DNA of 64,000 nt from Gyrodactylus bullatarudis (GCA_012064415.1 SSNU01000060.1:606824-670823), one strand, 5' to 3'. Counted from the first letter of the stretch, positions 36,151 through 50,578 are shown. The notes: a model not told the origin generated them from the letters alone. Translations and numbers: made by a program.

Positions 36151-38639
36151 GTTTCTGAAATTAAATGATGAATGATAATTTTACAGTTTTGAGGAAATTC
36201 CATACGTTTTCACCTTTTCGATCTTCTAATCTAAATACTTTTATTGGACGGGTTTTTTCCCAAGTGAAAATAGCTTCAAGTGTATTTATTCAGTGAAAAC
36301 ATAATATAATTCATGTGAGATATCAGAATAAACAACCAACCAATATTCAGATTTTATCACTCTTGAACAGAAAAATAGTCTTTAATCTGAATAAGAAAAA
36401 TAAGGGATTGCATATTTTTCTCAATTTCTTTCGTTGATGAGATAACATCCGCAATATTGAAAAACAGATATTTCACAAAATTAAGCTTGAAAATAGGAAT
36501 CGGGAATATTGGTGAATAATATTCACTGAATATTATATAAGTCAAACCATGTTGTCGCAGAATTTAAGGCCACAACAAAAATATTTTTAAATTTGACAAA
36601 TAAATATTTTAAACATTGATAAATATTTCCATTTTGAATTCAATCTTGACTGAGAATTACTAAATAATATTGATAATTGTAGCTTCATCTTTTTCGGTTC
36701 TCTCTTTCTGGAGGACCAAACAACGATTTGATACATTGATTTATATGAAAACCCAGTAAATTCGAATGAAAATCTACAAACAATCAGTGTTTATTTAAAG
36801 TAAATCTAAATTATAATATTGATGGGATATTATATTGCTGATATCAACTATCAAAGAATACTGTACTAGAAATATAAAAAATTTGTGGAAGACATTAGGT
36901 TTTTCGACCCAAAATGCAGAATTCCTCATTTTTTAGGAAATCAATGAAAAATAAGCGGATATATGTTAGGGATAGATTTTTCAATTCTAATACAAATTCC
37001 AGGACCAAAAAGAGAAAAAACATTTTTAATCCAAAATCAAAACCGTTCCAATGTTTAGGAGTGTTTTATGGGACAAGAAATGAACGAATATGGTATTTTT
37101 ATAAGATAGAAAGAATCAGCAGAAAATGGAAAGTTTGACACTTATAAGCCTACTTTATAGTAGCTATACATTATTTTACTCAACTAAATAGGGGCAGATA
37201 GGATAGGGATAGGTTTATTACATTTTTTATAGAGTTACAACTGTATGTTCAATTTCATTTTGTGGTTCGAATTATATAAATTTTTATTCAAAATTATTTT
37301 CTATTAAAGTGGCAATATTACTAAGTGTCAAAGTTCCATTTTTTAGTAAAAATCTCCCAAATTTATTGCTTTCAATTAGTCATCGAAGATTTAGGGGTTT
37401 TTGATAGAAATAGTTGACCCATAAGACTTATTTCACAAATAATATATATTGAGAATGATTGAGAGAAAAAAGGTTAAATTTATTTTGTACAGCTTCTATC
37501 GTGAGAAAAATGACTGAAATCAAATTCAGCAAATTTTTTAACACGTTAATTTTTATACAAAATCATTGTTTCTATTGCAAGCAGTTCATAAATAGATTTC
37601 GGACCATATGCTTTATACATCATCCGAATTCTCCTGAAGAGGCCATTCAGATTCTGAGCCAGGCAAGAAATCGATAATTTACAAAATCTATCTCTAATAA
37701 ATATTCCTCCTAGTGTTAGTTATTCTCTAATTTCTCTAATAAAAAACAAAACTTCATCCAGAAAAGGCTTAATGAAAAAGTTTGCGATACTAACCTAAGA
37801 CTAAATTGAATTTTTATCAAACGATTTTCAGCTCTCGTATATGGCTAGTCATAGATAACAAGGGATTCGTTAGGATTGGGAAGAATGATGATCAAAAAGG
37901 AAGATCAAAGAAACTTCATATGAGAAGCATTAAGTTTTGGAGTATTTTTCTAAAAAAAAGATGCAAGAAAGAATAAAAGAAATATTTTGCTTTGTTTTTT
38001 AATGATTCTGAATTCATTAACCTCATCTTGCTTAGAAATTTTTTTCACACGTGTCATTTAAGTTCAAATGAAATGATGGATAAAGTCTTTCTTATAGTGA
38101 CTTTTGGATCAGCTGGTTAAATTTGGCGTCAATCTTCTTCTCCATTCCATGAATTTGCCTCATCTTTGGCTATCTTTTATACGGTGCGAGTTTTCTATTC
38201 AGATCTGAGCTAGAAAACCGTAAAAAGCTCGAGGTAAAATTTAGAAACAGGAACGAGAAACTGAGAGCAAAAAGACTTTTCAACATTGAATAGCGGTTCT
38301 GTTCTAATTTCACCGATAATAACAGAGAAACTAGGTTTTAACCAGGGTGTTTATAAAAAGTGGATTTTTTGTCAATATAGTTAAAGCTCAGTCTGATAAT
38401 TCATATGAAGGTTTGAATTCACTATAAAAATTTCAATATTTTCATGATGAGACGATGTTTAAAAACCTCAGAAATATGCTGATTTCAGTTGTATTGACAA
38501 ATTCTAAAAAAATCTTAATATTTTTCTTATTAATAGACAGGTACAAATTGTAGACAAATATTTTTCTAAATTCACAATTGGTATGAGCCAATGAATTGTT
38601 ATAAAATTAACGAAAAGAGCCAAATTTCCACCTTTTTCA

Positions 38640-38757
38640 ACATATCTTTTTTATCTCCATATAGTGAATGTGGGCCTCATCATCTAAAATTCCAATCAAA
38701 CTCGTTTTCTTGAGCATTTTGAAAAAATCATAAACTTCCACCTTGATGTTAACTACC
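38640..38757. repeat. Foldback repeat family A, right-end fragment
   Basis: AATGTGGGCCTCATCATCTA and TTGAGCATTTTGAAAAAATC, ending AACTTCCACCTTGATGTTAA, correspond to the right arm of family A with about 20 per cent changes. The left arm is absent. Confidence 0.5.
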
Positions 38758-39214
38758 TTTAAATTTTTCCTTTATGTATTTCACAACAATATTGCATTCT
38801 TTGAATTCGCCTTTGGCATAATAATAATAATAATCAGTGATTTTAATTATTGTTTTGTAAGTGATGAATTATTTTGATCAAGCTTTGATAGAATTCCATT
38901 ACGTCTAGAAAAGGCGAGTAAACCTGATAGTTTAAATTGGCAAATATCCATTATATAATTTATTTCTTATTGCCAACGGGCAGTTAATAGATTTCAGTAG
39001 TCTCTCAAGGGGAATAATCGTTTTCCTCGAGTTTTCTATTCTCTCTTTCGTGAAATAAAAAGTCAATATTGACTGGCATCTTATCGAAAATAGGATAAAA
39101 ATCAAGTAGATCAATAATAGTTTTTTTATACTGTACTTCTTATAAGTAAGAATCTTGATTAAATAATGGTCTGTTGCTTCCTAATAACAGCTTTTACATA
39201 TTCCTTACAAAAAA

Positions 39215-39560
39215 CGTATATTAATATGACTACGGTTGAAGGAATACATCAATGTTCCACGCTGGGTAATCTATTCAGCGTCATTCACAGCTGCGTTCAA
39301 AACTCTGATGGTGTGCGTCATAGGGCGGGGGCATGTTGTCTTAGCATGCCAAATACACCTGCGATATACTGATACGATTGAAGAAGTTCTTTTGGGATCA
39401 TTAGTACTTGGCAGCAAGATGAAAGCTGTACCAATGGTCTCGTAGGTTCTTCTTGAAAAAGGGTCACCAGATCTTAGACTTTCTGTTCTAGATCTCCCTC
39501 ACATTGCTACGACATCTCTTGTATCACACACTTGCATACGTACCTTACAGGGTTCGGGAT
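39215..39560 (-). other. GC-richer coding-like fragment of unknown origin
   Basis: The minus strand has an open stretch reading GTAFILLPSTNDPKRTSSIV, then VYRRCIWHAKTTCPRPMTHT, ending with a stop after VNDAE. Base composition is clearly less AT-rich than the surroundings, as is usual for coding DNA. I do not recognise the family. No start or splice sites were found. It may be a fragment of a captured gene or of a mobile element. Confidence 0.2.
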
Positions 39561-41099
39561 TAACTTGATATTTAACACCAACTGATGATGTGGATTAATC
39601 TAAGTAAAAAACACCAGCGTTACAACAATCAAAAAATTCCCAAATAAAACCCTTCCATTTAGCGATCCAGAAGGAATTTGATTGAGACTAGCTCCACCCC
39701 AGTGCAACCATAAGTGGTATCAAACCCCTATTTGGCAATAGCAAATGTATGATATTTTGTTTAAAATAATTGAAAAACTTTCCAAGAATGCATAAACTGT
39801 TGAAAAAGAAACGATTTGATTTTGAAATTGATATCTGAGAATGAAAGACCGTATTTATGATGAATACTTTGTTCAGAAACAATTATTTTCTAAAAGTTAT
39901 GATAAGATTTTTGTTTATTGTCAGGCGAGTCTCGGCATTTTCTATGGACCTTAAAGTCTGAAAAATTTGAATTCAAAAACAGTAGCTCAGATGAGTAACC
40001 AATAAAGAGACTTACATTATATTTCAGGCATCCCAATATAAAGCGAGAACTTATTATAAGTATAATTATAGTTTATAGTTTCAATATTTTTTTGTGTGAG
40101 ATTTATAAAAACTTCTAACAATCTCCAATGAGGGTGAAACTATTGCATAAGTTCTCACTTGATCTTTGGATGTGTGGAATCTAATTAAAGTTTCTTTGTC
40201 AGTTATGCATTTGAGGTTTGACTAAAGCTACTGTAGAATAAATACTAGCAGAAGTCTCATTAGAGATTAGAATCCATCGGCGGTTCTAGATAAGGCTGAT
40301 AGTTGGCTAATTGGGAGGCTTCTTTCTATCGGCATACTGAGGCATTATTCAGGATCGTATGATAGCAAAAGTTATTTAGCAAGAAAATTTTCCTTTATGT
40401 ATAATATAAATAATATATATTAGAGTTAACCTTGTTACTCTAGATATTCTCAAGACTTCTGGGCAATTCAGTTAATCTTTTTACTTGTACAGGTTAGAGT
40501 TATTTTAAAGGATTGAGATTAAAAGCTTTTCGGTAACTAGGTACTCAACTATCTGGAACATCTGTATTCCAAAATTAGTTTCTTACGTGATATTAAAAGG
40601 TCTATTGGGAAATTAAGTCTATGGTAATAGGCTTAATGGAAATTATTTTTTTTGTTTAATTTATTTTTCTTTTCTCCTTTAGGTAGAATCACGACAACTT
40701 GTAAGAATCAATCAACTTTGAATTAGTTCTAGAAATTGTTTTACAATTGAATGGACTCATCTTTTTCTAATTGTGATCTATATTCCGATCACTACCAAGA
40801 AATACTAGAATCTCATTCATCTTAATTTATCTTGGTGTATCTATATAATACATCTAATGTAAAAACTAATAGATAGATTCGTTTTTTTGGGATTTTAAAA
40901 TTTGAATTATTTAAAGAATTCAGTGAGAATGAAAAGGATTTAAAGTTTTTCAAATATATACTTCTAGTAAATATAACTTTAATTGAAAACTTTTTGGAAT
41001 CTTCTTTGTAGATCCTGAGACTCACATTCATACGAAGAAAATAAATTTTTCATGAAAATTATAGCAATTATTTCAAATATCGAGTTAGTGCCGAAAATT

Positions 41100-41208
41100 T
41101 CCATCTTCATATTAACAAGGTGTAGATTCCAAAAAGTCTTGATCAAATTCGATTTCTTGATGAAAAAATTCAGAATTTTGTAAAAATCATAAATTCCTAT
41201 CTTCATTA
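41100..41208. repeat. Foldback repeat family A, right-end fragment
   Basis: It matches the right arm closely (AGATTCCAAAAAGTCTTGATC, GATTTCTTGATGAAAAAATTC, AAAATCATAAATTCCTATCT). Only this arm is present, although a short CATCTTCATATTAAC occurs at its inner side. Confidence 0.6.
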
Positions 41209-43424
41209 GAGAAGGCCAAATTTTTCAACTTTTGAAGATAGTCGCAAAGATATTTTTCGTATTAAACCATACGTTTCAACTTTGTTCTGATATACGATTG
41301 AAAATGAAAATTTTTTGAACACGTGCCAAGATTTTTTCAATGAATTTTACTACGAGAAAGGACAAAATTAAGATTTTTGAATTGTTTTTGCTACATTTTG
41401 AATAAAAATATTGCTCATAGTAAAAATTGAGTATTTTTTCACATACTGAAGAAAATTCCTAGAAAATTAGAAAAATTTTGTAATAAATTCTATAATTAGG
41501 CCGGTATAATTTTGAGCTTATGAAATCGACATAAAATCGAAATTTTTCCTAGTTAAATTAAAATTACATAAAATGTATTCATCTTAAATAGAAAACATGA
41601 TTTAATAGCATTATAAAATCGCATTTTTAGATTGCCAGTCTTGAATTTATTTTTAGAACATGCTTCAGCACTGAGAAAGTCCGCTCCAAACATACTAACC
41701 ACTTGAGAGTAGGCATTATTTATGCCAGTAAATAAAAAAATACTATAAAATTGGTTTCTTTATTCTCATTGGATGGAATTGAAACTAGGAATTGTCTGAG
41801 AAGATTCTTTACAGTAGATGAATTTAAGGGATTGAAGCAGGGATTGACCAAGTTAAAATATCGACTCTTATCGACATTTTATCTCGCTTATAAAACAATA
41901 TTAATCGAAACTGTGAATATCATTAGAACTAAAATGAGCTGTTTATTCTGTCTAAAATTAGAAAATTTCCATTTTTTACCGGCCTAATAATAATTGAATC
42001 CTTTATCGAAGTTATCTTAAATGAATCGTAAATTAATAAAAATCTTTAAGGCATTAAAAAAATAAACGTGAATTATTTGGTATTTGGGAAAACAGTTATC
42101 TGTTAATGGATGAAAAATTAGAATATTATAGTGAAATATTAAGCAAATAAGGACAGAACTGTCAGGAAAAAAGTTTTTATCAGATTATTTCTTCCTTCCG
42201 TAATGTCAAATTCACCATCTTCTTAAATTATCACAAATATCATCATCAACTTGATGTTGTAGACTTGAAATTTTAAATCTTAGTTAGCATATAGTTATGA
42301 TTAGAGCCTCATAAAAATATAATGTCTTAAAAATTATTTAAGAAATTTGAATTTTTAAAATTTGAAGATAATGATTTATGATTTGAACATTTTAATGGTA
42401 ATTTACCAAAGTAATCTTTTATCACTTACTTAAAAGTAAACAAAATAAAAATGTGAAAGATCATTTAAGCTTCTAGAAAATTCTCACCAAAAATCAACAT
42501 TTTAACGTCAAAGGACTTCCTAGAAATTTTTCTTAGCTTCTTCAGTCATTTTACAGTGTTAAAATATTGAAAGTTATTATTGGCTTCTAAACGTGATGAA
42601 CGCTATACAGTCAATTTAACACGTAAAGAATCGAGATATCATCTCAGCCCTTTCTCGTCTGTGTATTATACCAAAACTGTTAGCCTATCACATTGCTTTA
42701 TCACAACAACCAATCAGAATAGACCGACCAAATGGTTCATCATTTCATCTCAATCCATCTCAATTTATGTAGTATTTGAATTTATAAATACAATAACAAT
42801 AGTCATATTAATTATAAGTTGAATATATTTACATATTCGAAATCATACTAGACGGGTACCATCATTAGACGGGTCTCTTCAGACTCTACTTCAGTTAACA
42901 TTAAGTAAAATTTATTTTTATACATATAGTTTGAGAATATGTCTTTAATCTTTTCCAATTATTACTGGCTATAAAAAAATGAATACTGGCAATTCAGATA
43001 ACTTTGATGAGGATCGATTCTTCAAAGGTGTCTTTTACAGTCTCACTTTATCGATTTAGATTATTGAAAAATATGAAGAGTGAAGGAGTGATTGATTGAT
43101 GATCGACAGTTATCCAAAATTTTCTCTATTCCTATTCAAATTTAAACTCGCATGTATTGATGAGATATTTTCTAGTTTTTGACATCAGCGTATGAATTTT
43201 TTTGTATTTATTGAATAGTTCAATCATTTTCTTTAGGGAATGAAAAAAATGAGGAAAGTAAAAGTGTTTAAATTTTGAAGTTTCTAAATGGTCTTTCAAA
43301 TATCGAGAATTTGTAAGAGTGTAATTTAAACAGATATATATTTATACATATAAAATAATCTTGTTAACATTTAGGTCTAGCCAATATCATTTATCCATCA
43401 GAGGTCTACCAAAAAGAGCTGAGT

Positions 43425-44045
43425 GTGCTCTCCATATCATCTGGGCGAAACAAAAAAACGAGAAACAGAGGAAAGGATGATAGATTAGAAAATAGGTGTA
43501 TTCCTCACAAGTCCAGGAGTATGATCACACTCAGGTCCAATTGGTTGACCCCTGATGAAACGATGCTATTGGCTAGATCTAAATTTTTTCAAGATTATTT
43601 CATGTAAAAATATTCATATAAGGGTAATAAAATGCTCGATAATGTTCCATGCTTTAATCAGATATATATTGATGTTTTAACAGAAAAAAATATATTTTTA
43701 AAAATACAAATTTTCTGATATACAAAAACCTCTTAGTTTCTTAAGAATTTCTCTCAACAGGTTAAAAAGACTCAAATTTTACCCGAATTTTACCCGAATT
43801 TTTTCAAAAACTATTGAAAAATCTTTATTTTCTCATTTTTCGTTATAAAATTCATTGAAATAATCTTGGCGCGTGTAAATCAGAATAAACTCGAAAACCT
43901 ATGGTTTTATAGGAAAAAATGATTAGTTTTCGATTATCTTTAAAACAATAATTGAGGCTGAAAAAAATTTGGCTTATTATTATATATCTGTAGACGGTGT
44001 ATGGTCTAAAGAGAACTGGCGAAAATAAAACTTTATTCATCAAAA
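43425..44045. repeat. Diverged and interrupted copy of the 55408 MITE
   Basis: 43495-43575 matches 55500-55580 (GTATTCCTCACA, CACACTC, CATTGGT-like, TGCTATTGG). 44005-44045 matches 55627-55675 (TCTAAAGAGAACTGGCGAAA, CTTTATTCA). About 400 bp without match lie in between, probably a later insertion. Confidence 0.45.
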
Positions 44046-45719
44046 AATCTTTACAGTACGACCTGTGTACTCTATGTGGAAAATTACCCTTTTGAAAATG
44101 TATTGTAAAATATCACGACTACTTGGAAGTAACCCCATTCCAGTATTTTTGTTCGAAAAAACGAATTTTGATGAAATTTATACCATTTAAAAGAGCAGTT
44201 TTTTCTCTTCCCAACCATCTGGTACATCAAGAGATTTCAATCTAACGTATTAGTTTTATTTAAAATCTAAGTTGAACTATTTTTTAATTTCTTGATAAAA
44301 AATAAATCTCAATATTTTGGTTTTTGCTTCCTACATTGAGGACTTGACGTTTACCCCCAAAACAAACAATGAGTCATACGTCTTAGTTAGTATTGTTTCT
44401 TCAGACACGTTCATAAAAGCCTTTTGTAGGCTGATGATACATATGGAAGAAAATGTCGACTCAAATCCTTTATGAATTTTGATTTAAAACTCCAAATAAT
44501 TTCCTGGTCAAGTGTATTTTGTTTCAGCATGACTCCAGGTCAGGTGTACAATTATATCTTTGAGGAAATACGGCAACTTTTTCCTTCCAAATACTATTAA
44601 GTTAGTTGAAGTCTCTATAATTTCATTTATCTAAAAAATCAGACACAAATACACGATTCACATAGTTCCTAGTAATAACTAAAAATTTTTGTTTTGGAAA
44701 AATTCAATGGTAAAAAAGTTAAAAATTTCCTCTGCACATTCCTTCTATACTAACTGTAAATGACAGAAATTATTGTTTTAAATTCTTCCGAGCTTTTCTA
44801 TAACGAATAACAGAATTTTTAATTTAATTTATTCATTTCTCTAAAACTGAAACTACTTTCTCCTTTATGTTATTGATGTTATTAAAGAAACAAAAATACT
44901 CCTGACAAGACATTTACTCAAGTGGGTTCTTAGTGGTGCTGCACTTAAAGTTATAAAATGCAATAATAATAATTGTTTTATTATTGCCTAGCGATCATTT
45001 AAATGAGGGCTAACTAAAATTTGAAGATGATGAAAAACTTTGTTTAGCACCTCTTGAGTATTTTGATGCTTTCATCATGCCTTATGTTTTAGAGTGCTTC
45101 AAGCTAACTTACAGTTAAGGAAATTGTTTTTGTGAAAAAATCATTCCTTTATATACCAGTTTTAACGTTTTAAAATTTTTCACTGCAGTGAAGATAGCCT
45201 AAACGATTAAATTAGGAGTAGATTTCAGGAATTCAATTTTGGTAATTTTGAAATGCTCGATCGTAAAAATTATTCAGTGGTGTGAAATATTTCGAATTGT
45301 TTCAAAGTAGTGACATATTAGACCTGAAGTTCTATTTTTAGGCGTTCAATAGCAAAAAAATTATCTGATTACTTACAAGTGAACTTTGTTATCTGAGGAT
45401 TTTTAGGTTCCTGTTTGATTTTTCATATTTTTATTACATGAATAATTACACTTAAAGAAAAACTTTTTGTAGAAAAATATTCTAATAAAATAAGAACTGA
45501 GAAATTATCCGCTCTATTGAAGTTAATGTAAAAAAATTTACCTTATTTAGGTCACAAGTGAATAAAAGATTTAGATTTATTATGTTTTATAAATATACAT
45601 TATTAGAAGCATTTCAAGAAACTGAATTAGACTGGGAGATTTGAAAAATCTACTTCTAATTCATATATTTTTGAAGCTTTACTTATTACGAATTTGTTCG
45701 ATGAGAGATTCGATTATTA

Positions 45720-45765
45720 AGACCTGGCGAAATTTATATTTTTCTAAATGAAATTCTTTTATTCT
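45720..45765 (+). repeat. Relic of the hammerhead-bearing terminal repeat
   Basis: GACCTGGCGAAATTTATAT followed by AAATTCTTTTATTCTTTTAA parallels the right terminus of the Penelope-like unit (51702-51750). The CTGANGA half of the ribozyme core is lost (ATTATTAA instead). Family B starts directly afterwards. Confidence 0.5.
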
Positions 45766-45773
45766 TTTAAACC

Positions 45774-46940
45774 TAATTGACATGAAGATGAGAATTTACT
45801 TTTTTTTTAATTCAATATTTTTCTTCTGAAAGTAAGTAAAAAAATTATACACCTAGTTAATATGAAGATGGGAATTTATGATTTTTACAAAATTTTCAAT
45901 TTTTTCATCCAGAAATCGAATTTGATCAAGATTTTTTGGAATCTAGATTATGAGGCCCTCTTTCACCATACGGAGAAAAAAATTTAGAAATATCAATTTT
46001 TAAGGAAAATACGGTAAATTTTAAATCTTGAACTAGCGCCAAATTCCCATTTTTTTGAACTTTGAGTTGAAATTTTTTGCCGATTTTAATGTGAGAGAGT
46101 GATCAAAAGTGGATTTTTAGGATCACAATTAGTCAAAGAAATCAAATATACTGAGTATGGTTTTGAGAATCACCCCATAATCGTGTTAAAGTCAAATTTT
46201 GAATTTTTCACCATTTTGCCTACTTGAAAGTCGATGAAATTTGATATTTCAAGATCCCAGAAAATTAAGAATTTAACAAAATTTTAATGATGATAATCGG
46301 TTTTTTTGTCTTATTTTGATCCTAAAAATCCACTTTTGATCACTCTCTCACATTGAAATCAACAAAAAATTTCAAATCAAAGTCAAAAAATATGTGAATC
46401 TGGCGCTACTTCAAGATTTAAAATTACCGTATTTTCCTTAAAAATTGATTTTTTTTCTAAATTTTTTTTCTCGAATTGGGCCGTGGAGATAAAGAGGAAT
46501 CTACAGTTTTCAAGAAAAAGTTAAACTTTTAAATTTTGTATTATCCTTTTTCGTGATAATCGATAAATTGAAAATTTTGGATTCTCAATAATAATGACGA
46601 ATTTCTACAGCCAAATTCGAAATCTTTATCTAATAATGATCTTGAATATCTGCATTTAAATCCAAAATTTTAATCCTCTTCAAAAATTTGAGGAATTTAA
46701 CTGCTTCAAATCTTTGAAATCGATAAAAATTTTGGATTCGAAAATTGAAAAAGTGGAAATTCGAAAAACGGCCTAATTTTGGTCAGATTGAATTTTTTCG
46801 TAATTTTTTAAAAAAATTTCCCAACTTATCGGCTTATTTTATTATTGACACTGAAAAATAATTTTTTTGCTGAATTTCCGAAGAAAAATATTGAGTTTCA
46901 TTAAAAAAAAGTTAATTCTCATCTTCACGTCAACTAGCTT
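45774..46940. repeat. Family B foldback element with a family A element nested inside
   Basis: The outer ends TTGACATGAAGATGAGAATT and AATTCTCATCTTCACGTCAA are inverted family B termini. Inside, 45852-46478 is a family A copy starting TTAATATGAAGATGGGAATT with two arms of about 270 bp, cut short at its right end near TTTTTTTCTCGAATTGGGCC. The arrangement dates A after B here. Confidence 0.7.
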
Positions 46941-48837
46941 TAGATAGTCTTCAGGACTTTCAGACATATATTTAAGTATAAGTTAATACCTAAGCCCCCA
47001 TATTAAGCACATTTGATTTTAAATTTTTTTCGTAAAACAATGAAAACCAATCAGAGTGCTTTGATTAATGAGAAGAATTTTATCATTATCACAGAGATAA
47101 TTTCATTGAAGAATCTATACCCACGTACTGTGTACGTTAAGATGATATGGATTCCTTTTTTATTCTCATTATAGAATTCATTCTTACGATGATGATCATC
47201 TGAATTAATTGATAATTGCATTTATGCCAAAAAGAAGGTTAAGATGGATTTCTATTGATCTTTTGATAGGCATCCATTGACGTTTCATTTGAATAGTACA
47301 CTATTATCGTCATATCTTTTGGGTTATTGAGACAAAAATCAATTTCTTTGCTTTGTCATTAAATATATTGACTCGACTTTAAAAATTTTTCTGTAATGAA
47401 TAGCTTACTAATTGCAAGACTTCTTCAGACATCATTCATCTAAAGGAAAATTGATTTGTTCCATGATGGGATCTGAAATCTTCAATAAATATTATTAAAA
47501 CAGAATTAATCAGACCTTCCAGACGTTTCGGTACTCATCACGTTTTAATCAAGTGTTTTAGTCTGAATATTTACTATTGATTTGAGAAAAGTCATGTTTT
47601 TTTATCTAAACGTTACAACAGAAAATACTCATTAGAGTTATATTTTACGAATTATCGATTTGAATTATGTGTACTGGTTACAATAGAGACAATGAGTTTG
47701 TATTACAATTAACAAAATGAAAAATTTACTCAGTTTAATTGGGGTTAATTGCAAAAAGTCTAGTGGAGCTGGGAATATTTACAAAATATGTGGGATAAAT
47801 TTGCCTTTTATCATAAAATTTTTATGTGAGATACATCGTACTAAGTAATAGAATAGCGAAATTTTGTAAAATTGCTTCAATCGTCCATCGATTTGATAAA
47901 TTTAATCTTCAAGTATTTTTATATTATCCCACCAAATTTCGCTTCAAAATACCTTTCCATGCTTCTGGAATAAGATGAACAAAATTGGGAAAATTTTCAT
48001 ATTTAAAACGTTTTTTGACCTATCAAATTTGTTATATTCAAGAAAAATAAGAGAAATTTCATTTTTACCAAATGAAAAAACAATAGGATTTAAGTAATTT
48101 TTGCAAAGTCTTAAAGATGTGATGTAGAGTTAATCTTCAAAAAAAAGAAAAAAATCTCTTCTTTTTTCAATAAGTCATTCACTTTTCAATATTTCACACA
48201 CCATAATTATCCTCAATTAACTTCTGTAGAGCAGAGATTACAAGGGTCTAGAAAGGGTCTAATTAGTAAGGTCAACTATGTTCACGTTCACGATAAAAAT
48301 CGATAATAATTATTTTCTGATCTGTTCAATCAACTCATTTCATTTTCCAATCGAATTTAGAACTAGAATTTGAGATATTTTTCAGCACGGAACTTTGATA
48401 TAAAAATTATTTTGGGGGAAAATTAATAAAAACCAAAAATAATATCAACACTGTATTTATTGATTAAACTTTGTTTATCATAAAATCATTCTATTTAAAA
48501 GATCCTAAAAAACGTGTAGCTCAGCTTAGAGCAAATTTATCTGTATTAATTGATAATTATCGGTTTATTAACCAAATTAATTGGTTTAATAAATTCCGAT
48601 TAAATAGAAAATGATTGAATAAATACTTTCACTTAAATCATTATTTTGAACATCATTTAATCCAATAAGCTGTTGTCAAGCCAATACTAAATTTGTAATT
48701 ATTATGCATCTAGGGTAAACTATTATGCTATTCAATCAATGTCGAAAATGGATGAATAAATGAGAAATTTAAACGAAAATTATCAAGAATGAAATAATTT
48801 AGATGGGGCAATAAAAAAAGAATTTATTCTAATATAA

Positions 48838-49363
48838 AGCTATTCTCGATGAATTTGGGAATTCGTGATGTTTACAAAAATCTCATTTTTTTATCAAGGT
48901 GTCGAGATTTTTGAAAGATTTTTTGGCAACAGATTAAAAATGTACACTTTTACTGATTATATAAGAAGAAAAGTTTTTTGAAAAATTTTAGAGACATTTT
49001 AAAATTAGAGATGGCGCGATTTTTTAATTTTTTTAAATTTGAGTTGAAAATTTTTGTTGATTTCAAGGTCTGAGAGGAATCAAACGTTATTTTTCAGGAT
49101 CACAAAGAAAATATTTACTCTCATTCATTTTTTGATAAAAACTCTCCATTCACGTGCGAAAGTCTACTTCCTATTTTTCGATCATTTTTACTGCTTGGAA
49201 ATAAGCTTGGATAAACTAGGATCATTTCAAAATTTTTTCTATAATCAGTAAAAGTGTACATTTTGAATCAGTTACTAAAAAATCTTTCAAAAATGTCGAC
49301 ACCTTGATAAAAAAATAAGATTTTTGTAAAAATCACGAATTTCCAAATTCATCGAGAATAGCT
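48838..49363. mobile_element. 526-bp inverted-repeat element, distinct family
   Basis: AGCTATTCTCGATGAATTTG at the left and its inverse at the right define ends of about 140 bp that include TTTATCAAGGTGTCGA and GTACACTTTTACTGATTAT. The ends differ from families A and B, though the internal AAGGTCTGAGAGGAATCAAA part is similar to family A. No ORF of note. Confidence 0.7.
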
Positions 49364-50459
49364 GTACCTTATATTCAAAATTTTAACACACAGACCTTAT
49401 AGGTATGGCAACCAAATCCCTTTTTTGTCCATAGACTAATACAGGGATTAATGAAAATTTTGTTAAAAAATCTCCTGATCGTCAGGCTCAAGAGTTGATG
49501 CCTTTTTGAATTTACATCTCAAAAAGCCTTTTTTGCATTAAAATATTCAAGAATTTTATCAGAAATCCTAGCTAAAATAAAATTTTATTGAAACTTCCCT
49601 GTACTTTTCAAAGCTAGAGAAAATCTTGGTTCATATCAATATTTGAAAATTATAACTAATCAGTTGCAGAGGTTCTAACTATTTAATTCATTGGATGATC
49701 TTAATGCAAAGTGCGATAGACCACTGATAAATCATTTAATTTAAGCTGAAATTTATATTTGCGTTTTTTCTGGAATTTTGCCTGAAAAAAAATTTCATTC
49801 AATAAACTGTCTTTTTCTGTTTGCCCTACTTAAAAGAACACAAAACTTTCTCAACATTCGAACAGCAAAATATTAACTTTTAATTTGATACAAAGATGTT
49901 TTGCAAAATTCATCTCCATACAAGATGCACAGAAATCTTTTTTCCTGCTCTCATGCTGTTTCCGCTGACGTCGATATTTTTTGTTTTCCAATTTTATAAT
50001 ACAGTATTGTACTTTCTGGCAAATGCTACTATGAATGACTTAACTATACCTAACCTCTTTAATTCAAGACTCTAGAAAATCTCTAATACAAATATGATAC
50101 AATGGACAGCATATGGATTTATGTTCCTATTTAAATAGGAATTTGAGGATAGACATCAATAAAGCAAATTTGTATATAGATTCAAATAAATTTATTGATT
50201 ATTCAGGAACATTAGAGATAAATTTGCAGGTATTAATGGAAACTCTTGAACTCGATATTATTTTATTTTTATTTCAAATAATTTTTATTTTCTTACTAGG
50301 TTACCTACGCCGCGTACTGCTTAATTTCATTTTCGCACCGATTTTCCCGGTAGAACTATCAATTCTAATTAGATAAAAATAAACGTACATTTTCATATAC
50401 GTCCGGATAACTGGAAATATTCATCAATTAAAATTTTAACAAAAGAATTATATTTTAAA

Positions 50460-50494
50460 GAGATATGTACATTTCGCCAGGTCTCGTCAGTCTC
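50460..50494 (-). ncRNA. Hammerhead-like ribozyme in the left terminal repeat
   Basis: Mirror image of the motif at 51691-51725: GAGA, CTGACGA, GACCTGGC, GAAA, then AT-GTAC-AT, triplet ATA, and TCTC. It points away from the RT frame, as expected for inverted termini. Confidence 0.5.
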
Positions 50495-50578
50495 AATTCC
50501 TGGTTCAATATTTAATAAAAATTGTTATATATTGTTATTGTTATCTGCTAACAACGGACGGAAATTTTCTTAGGATAC

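Noticed and set aside
36914..37138. Lys/Arg-rich 74-codon plus frame
   Set aside because: Composition follows A-rich codons; no motif, promoter or neighbours support it.
50113..50376. 87-codon plus frame with hydrophobic segment near the Penelope-like unit
   Set aside because: AT-rich low-information sequence with no recognisable domain; hydrophobicity is expected from T-rich codons.
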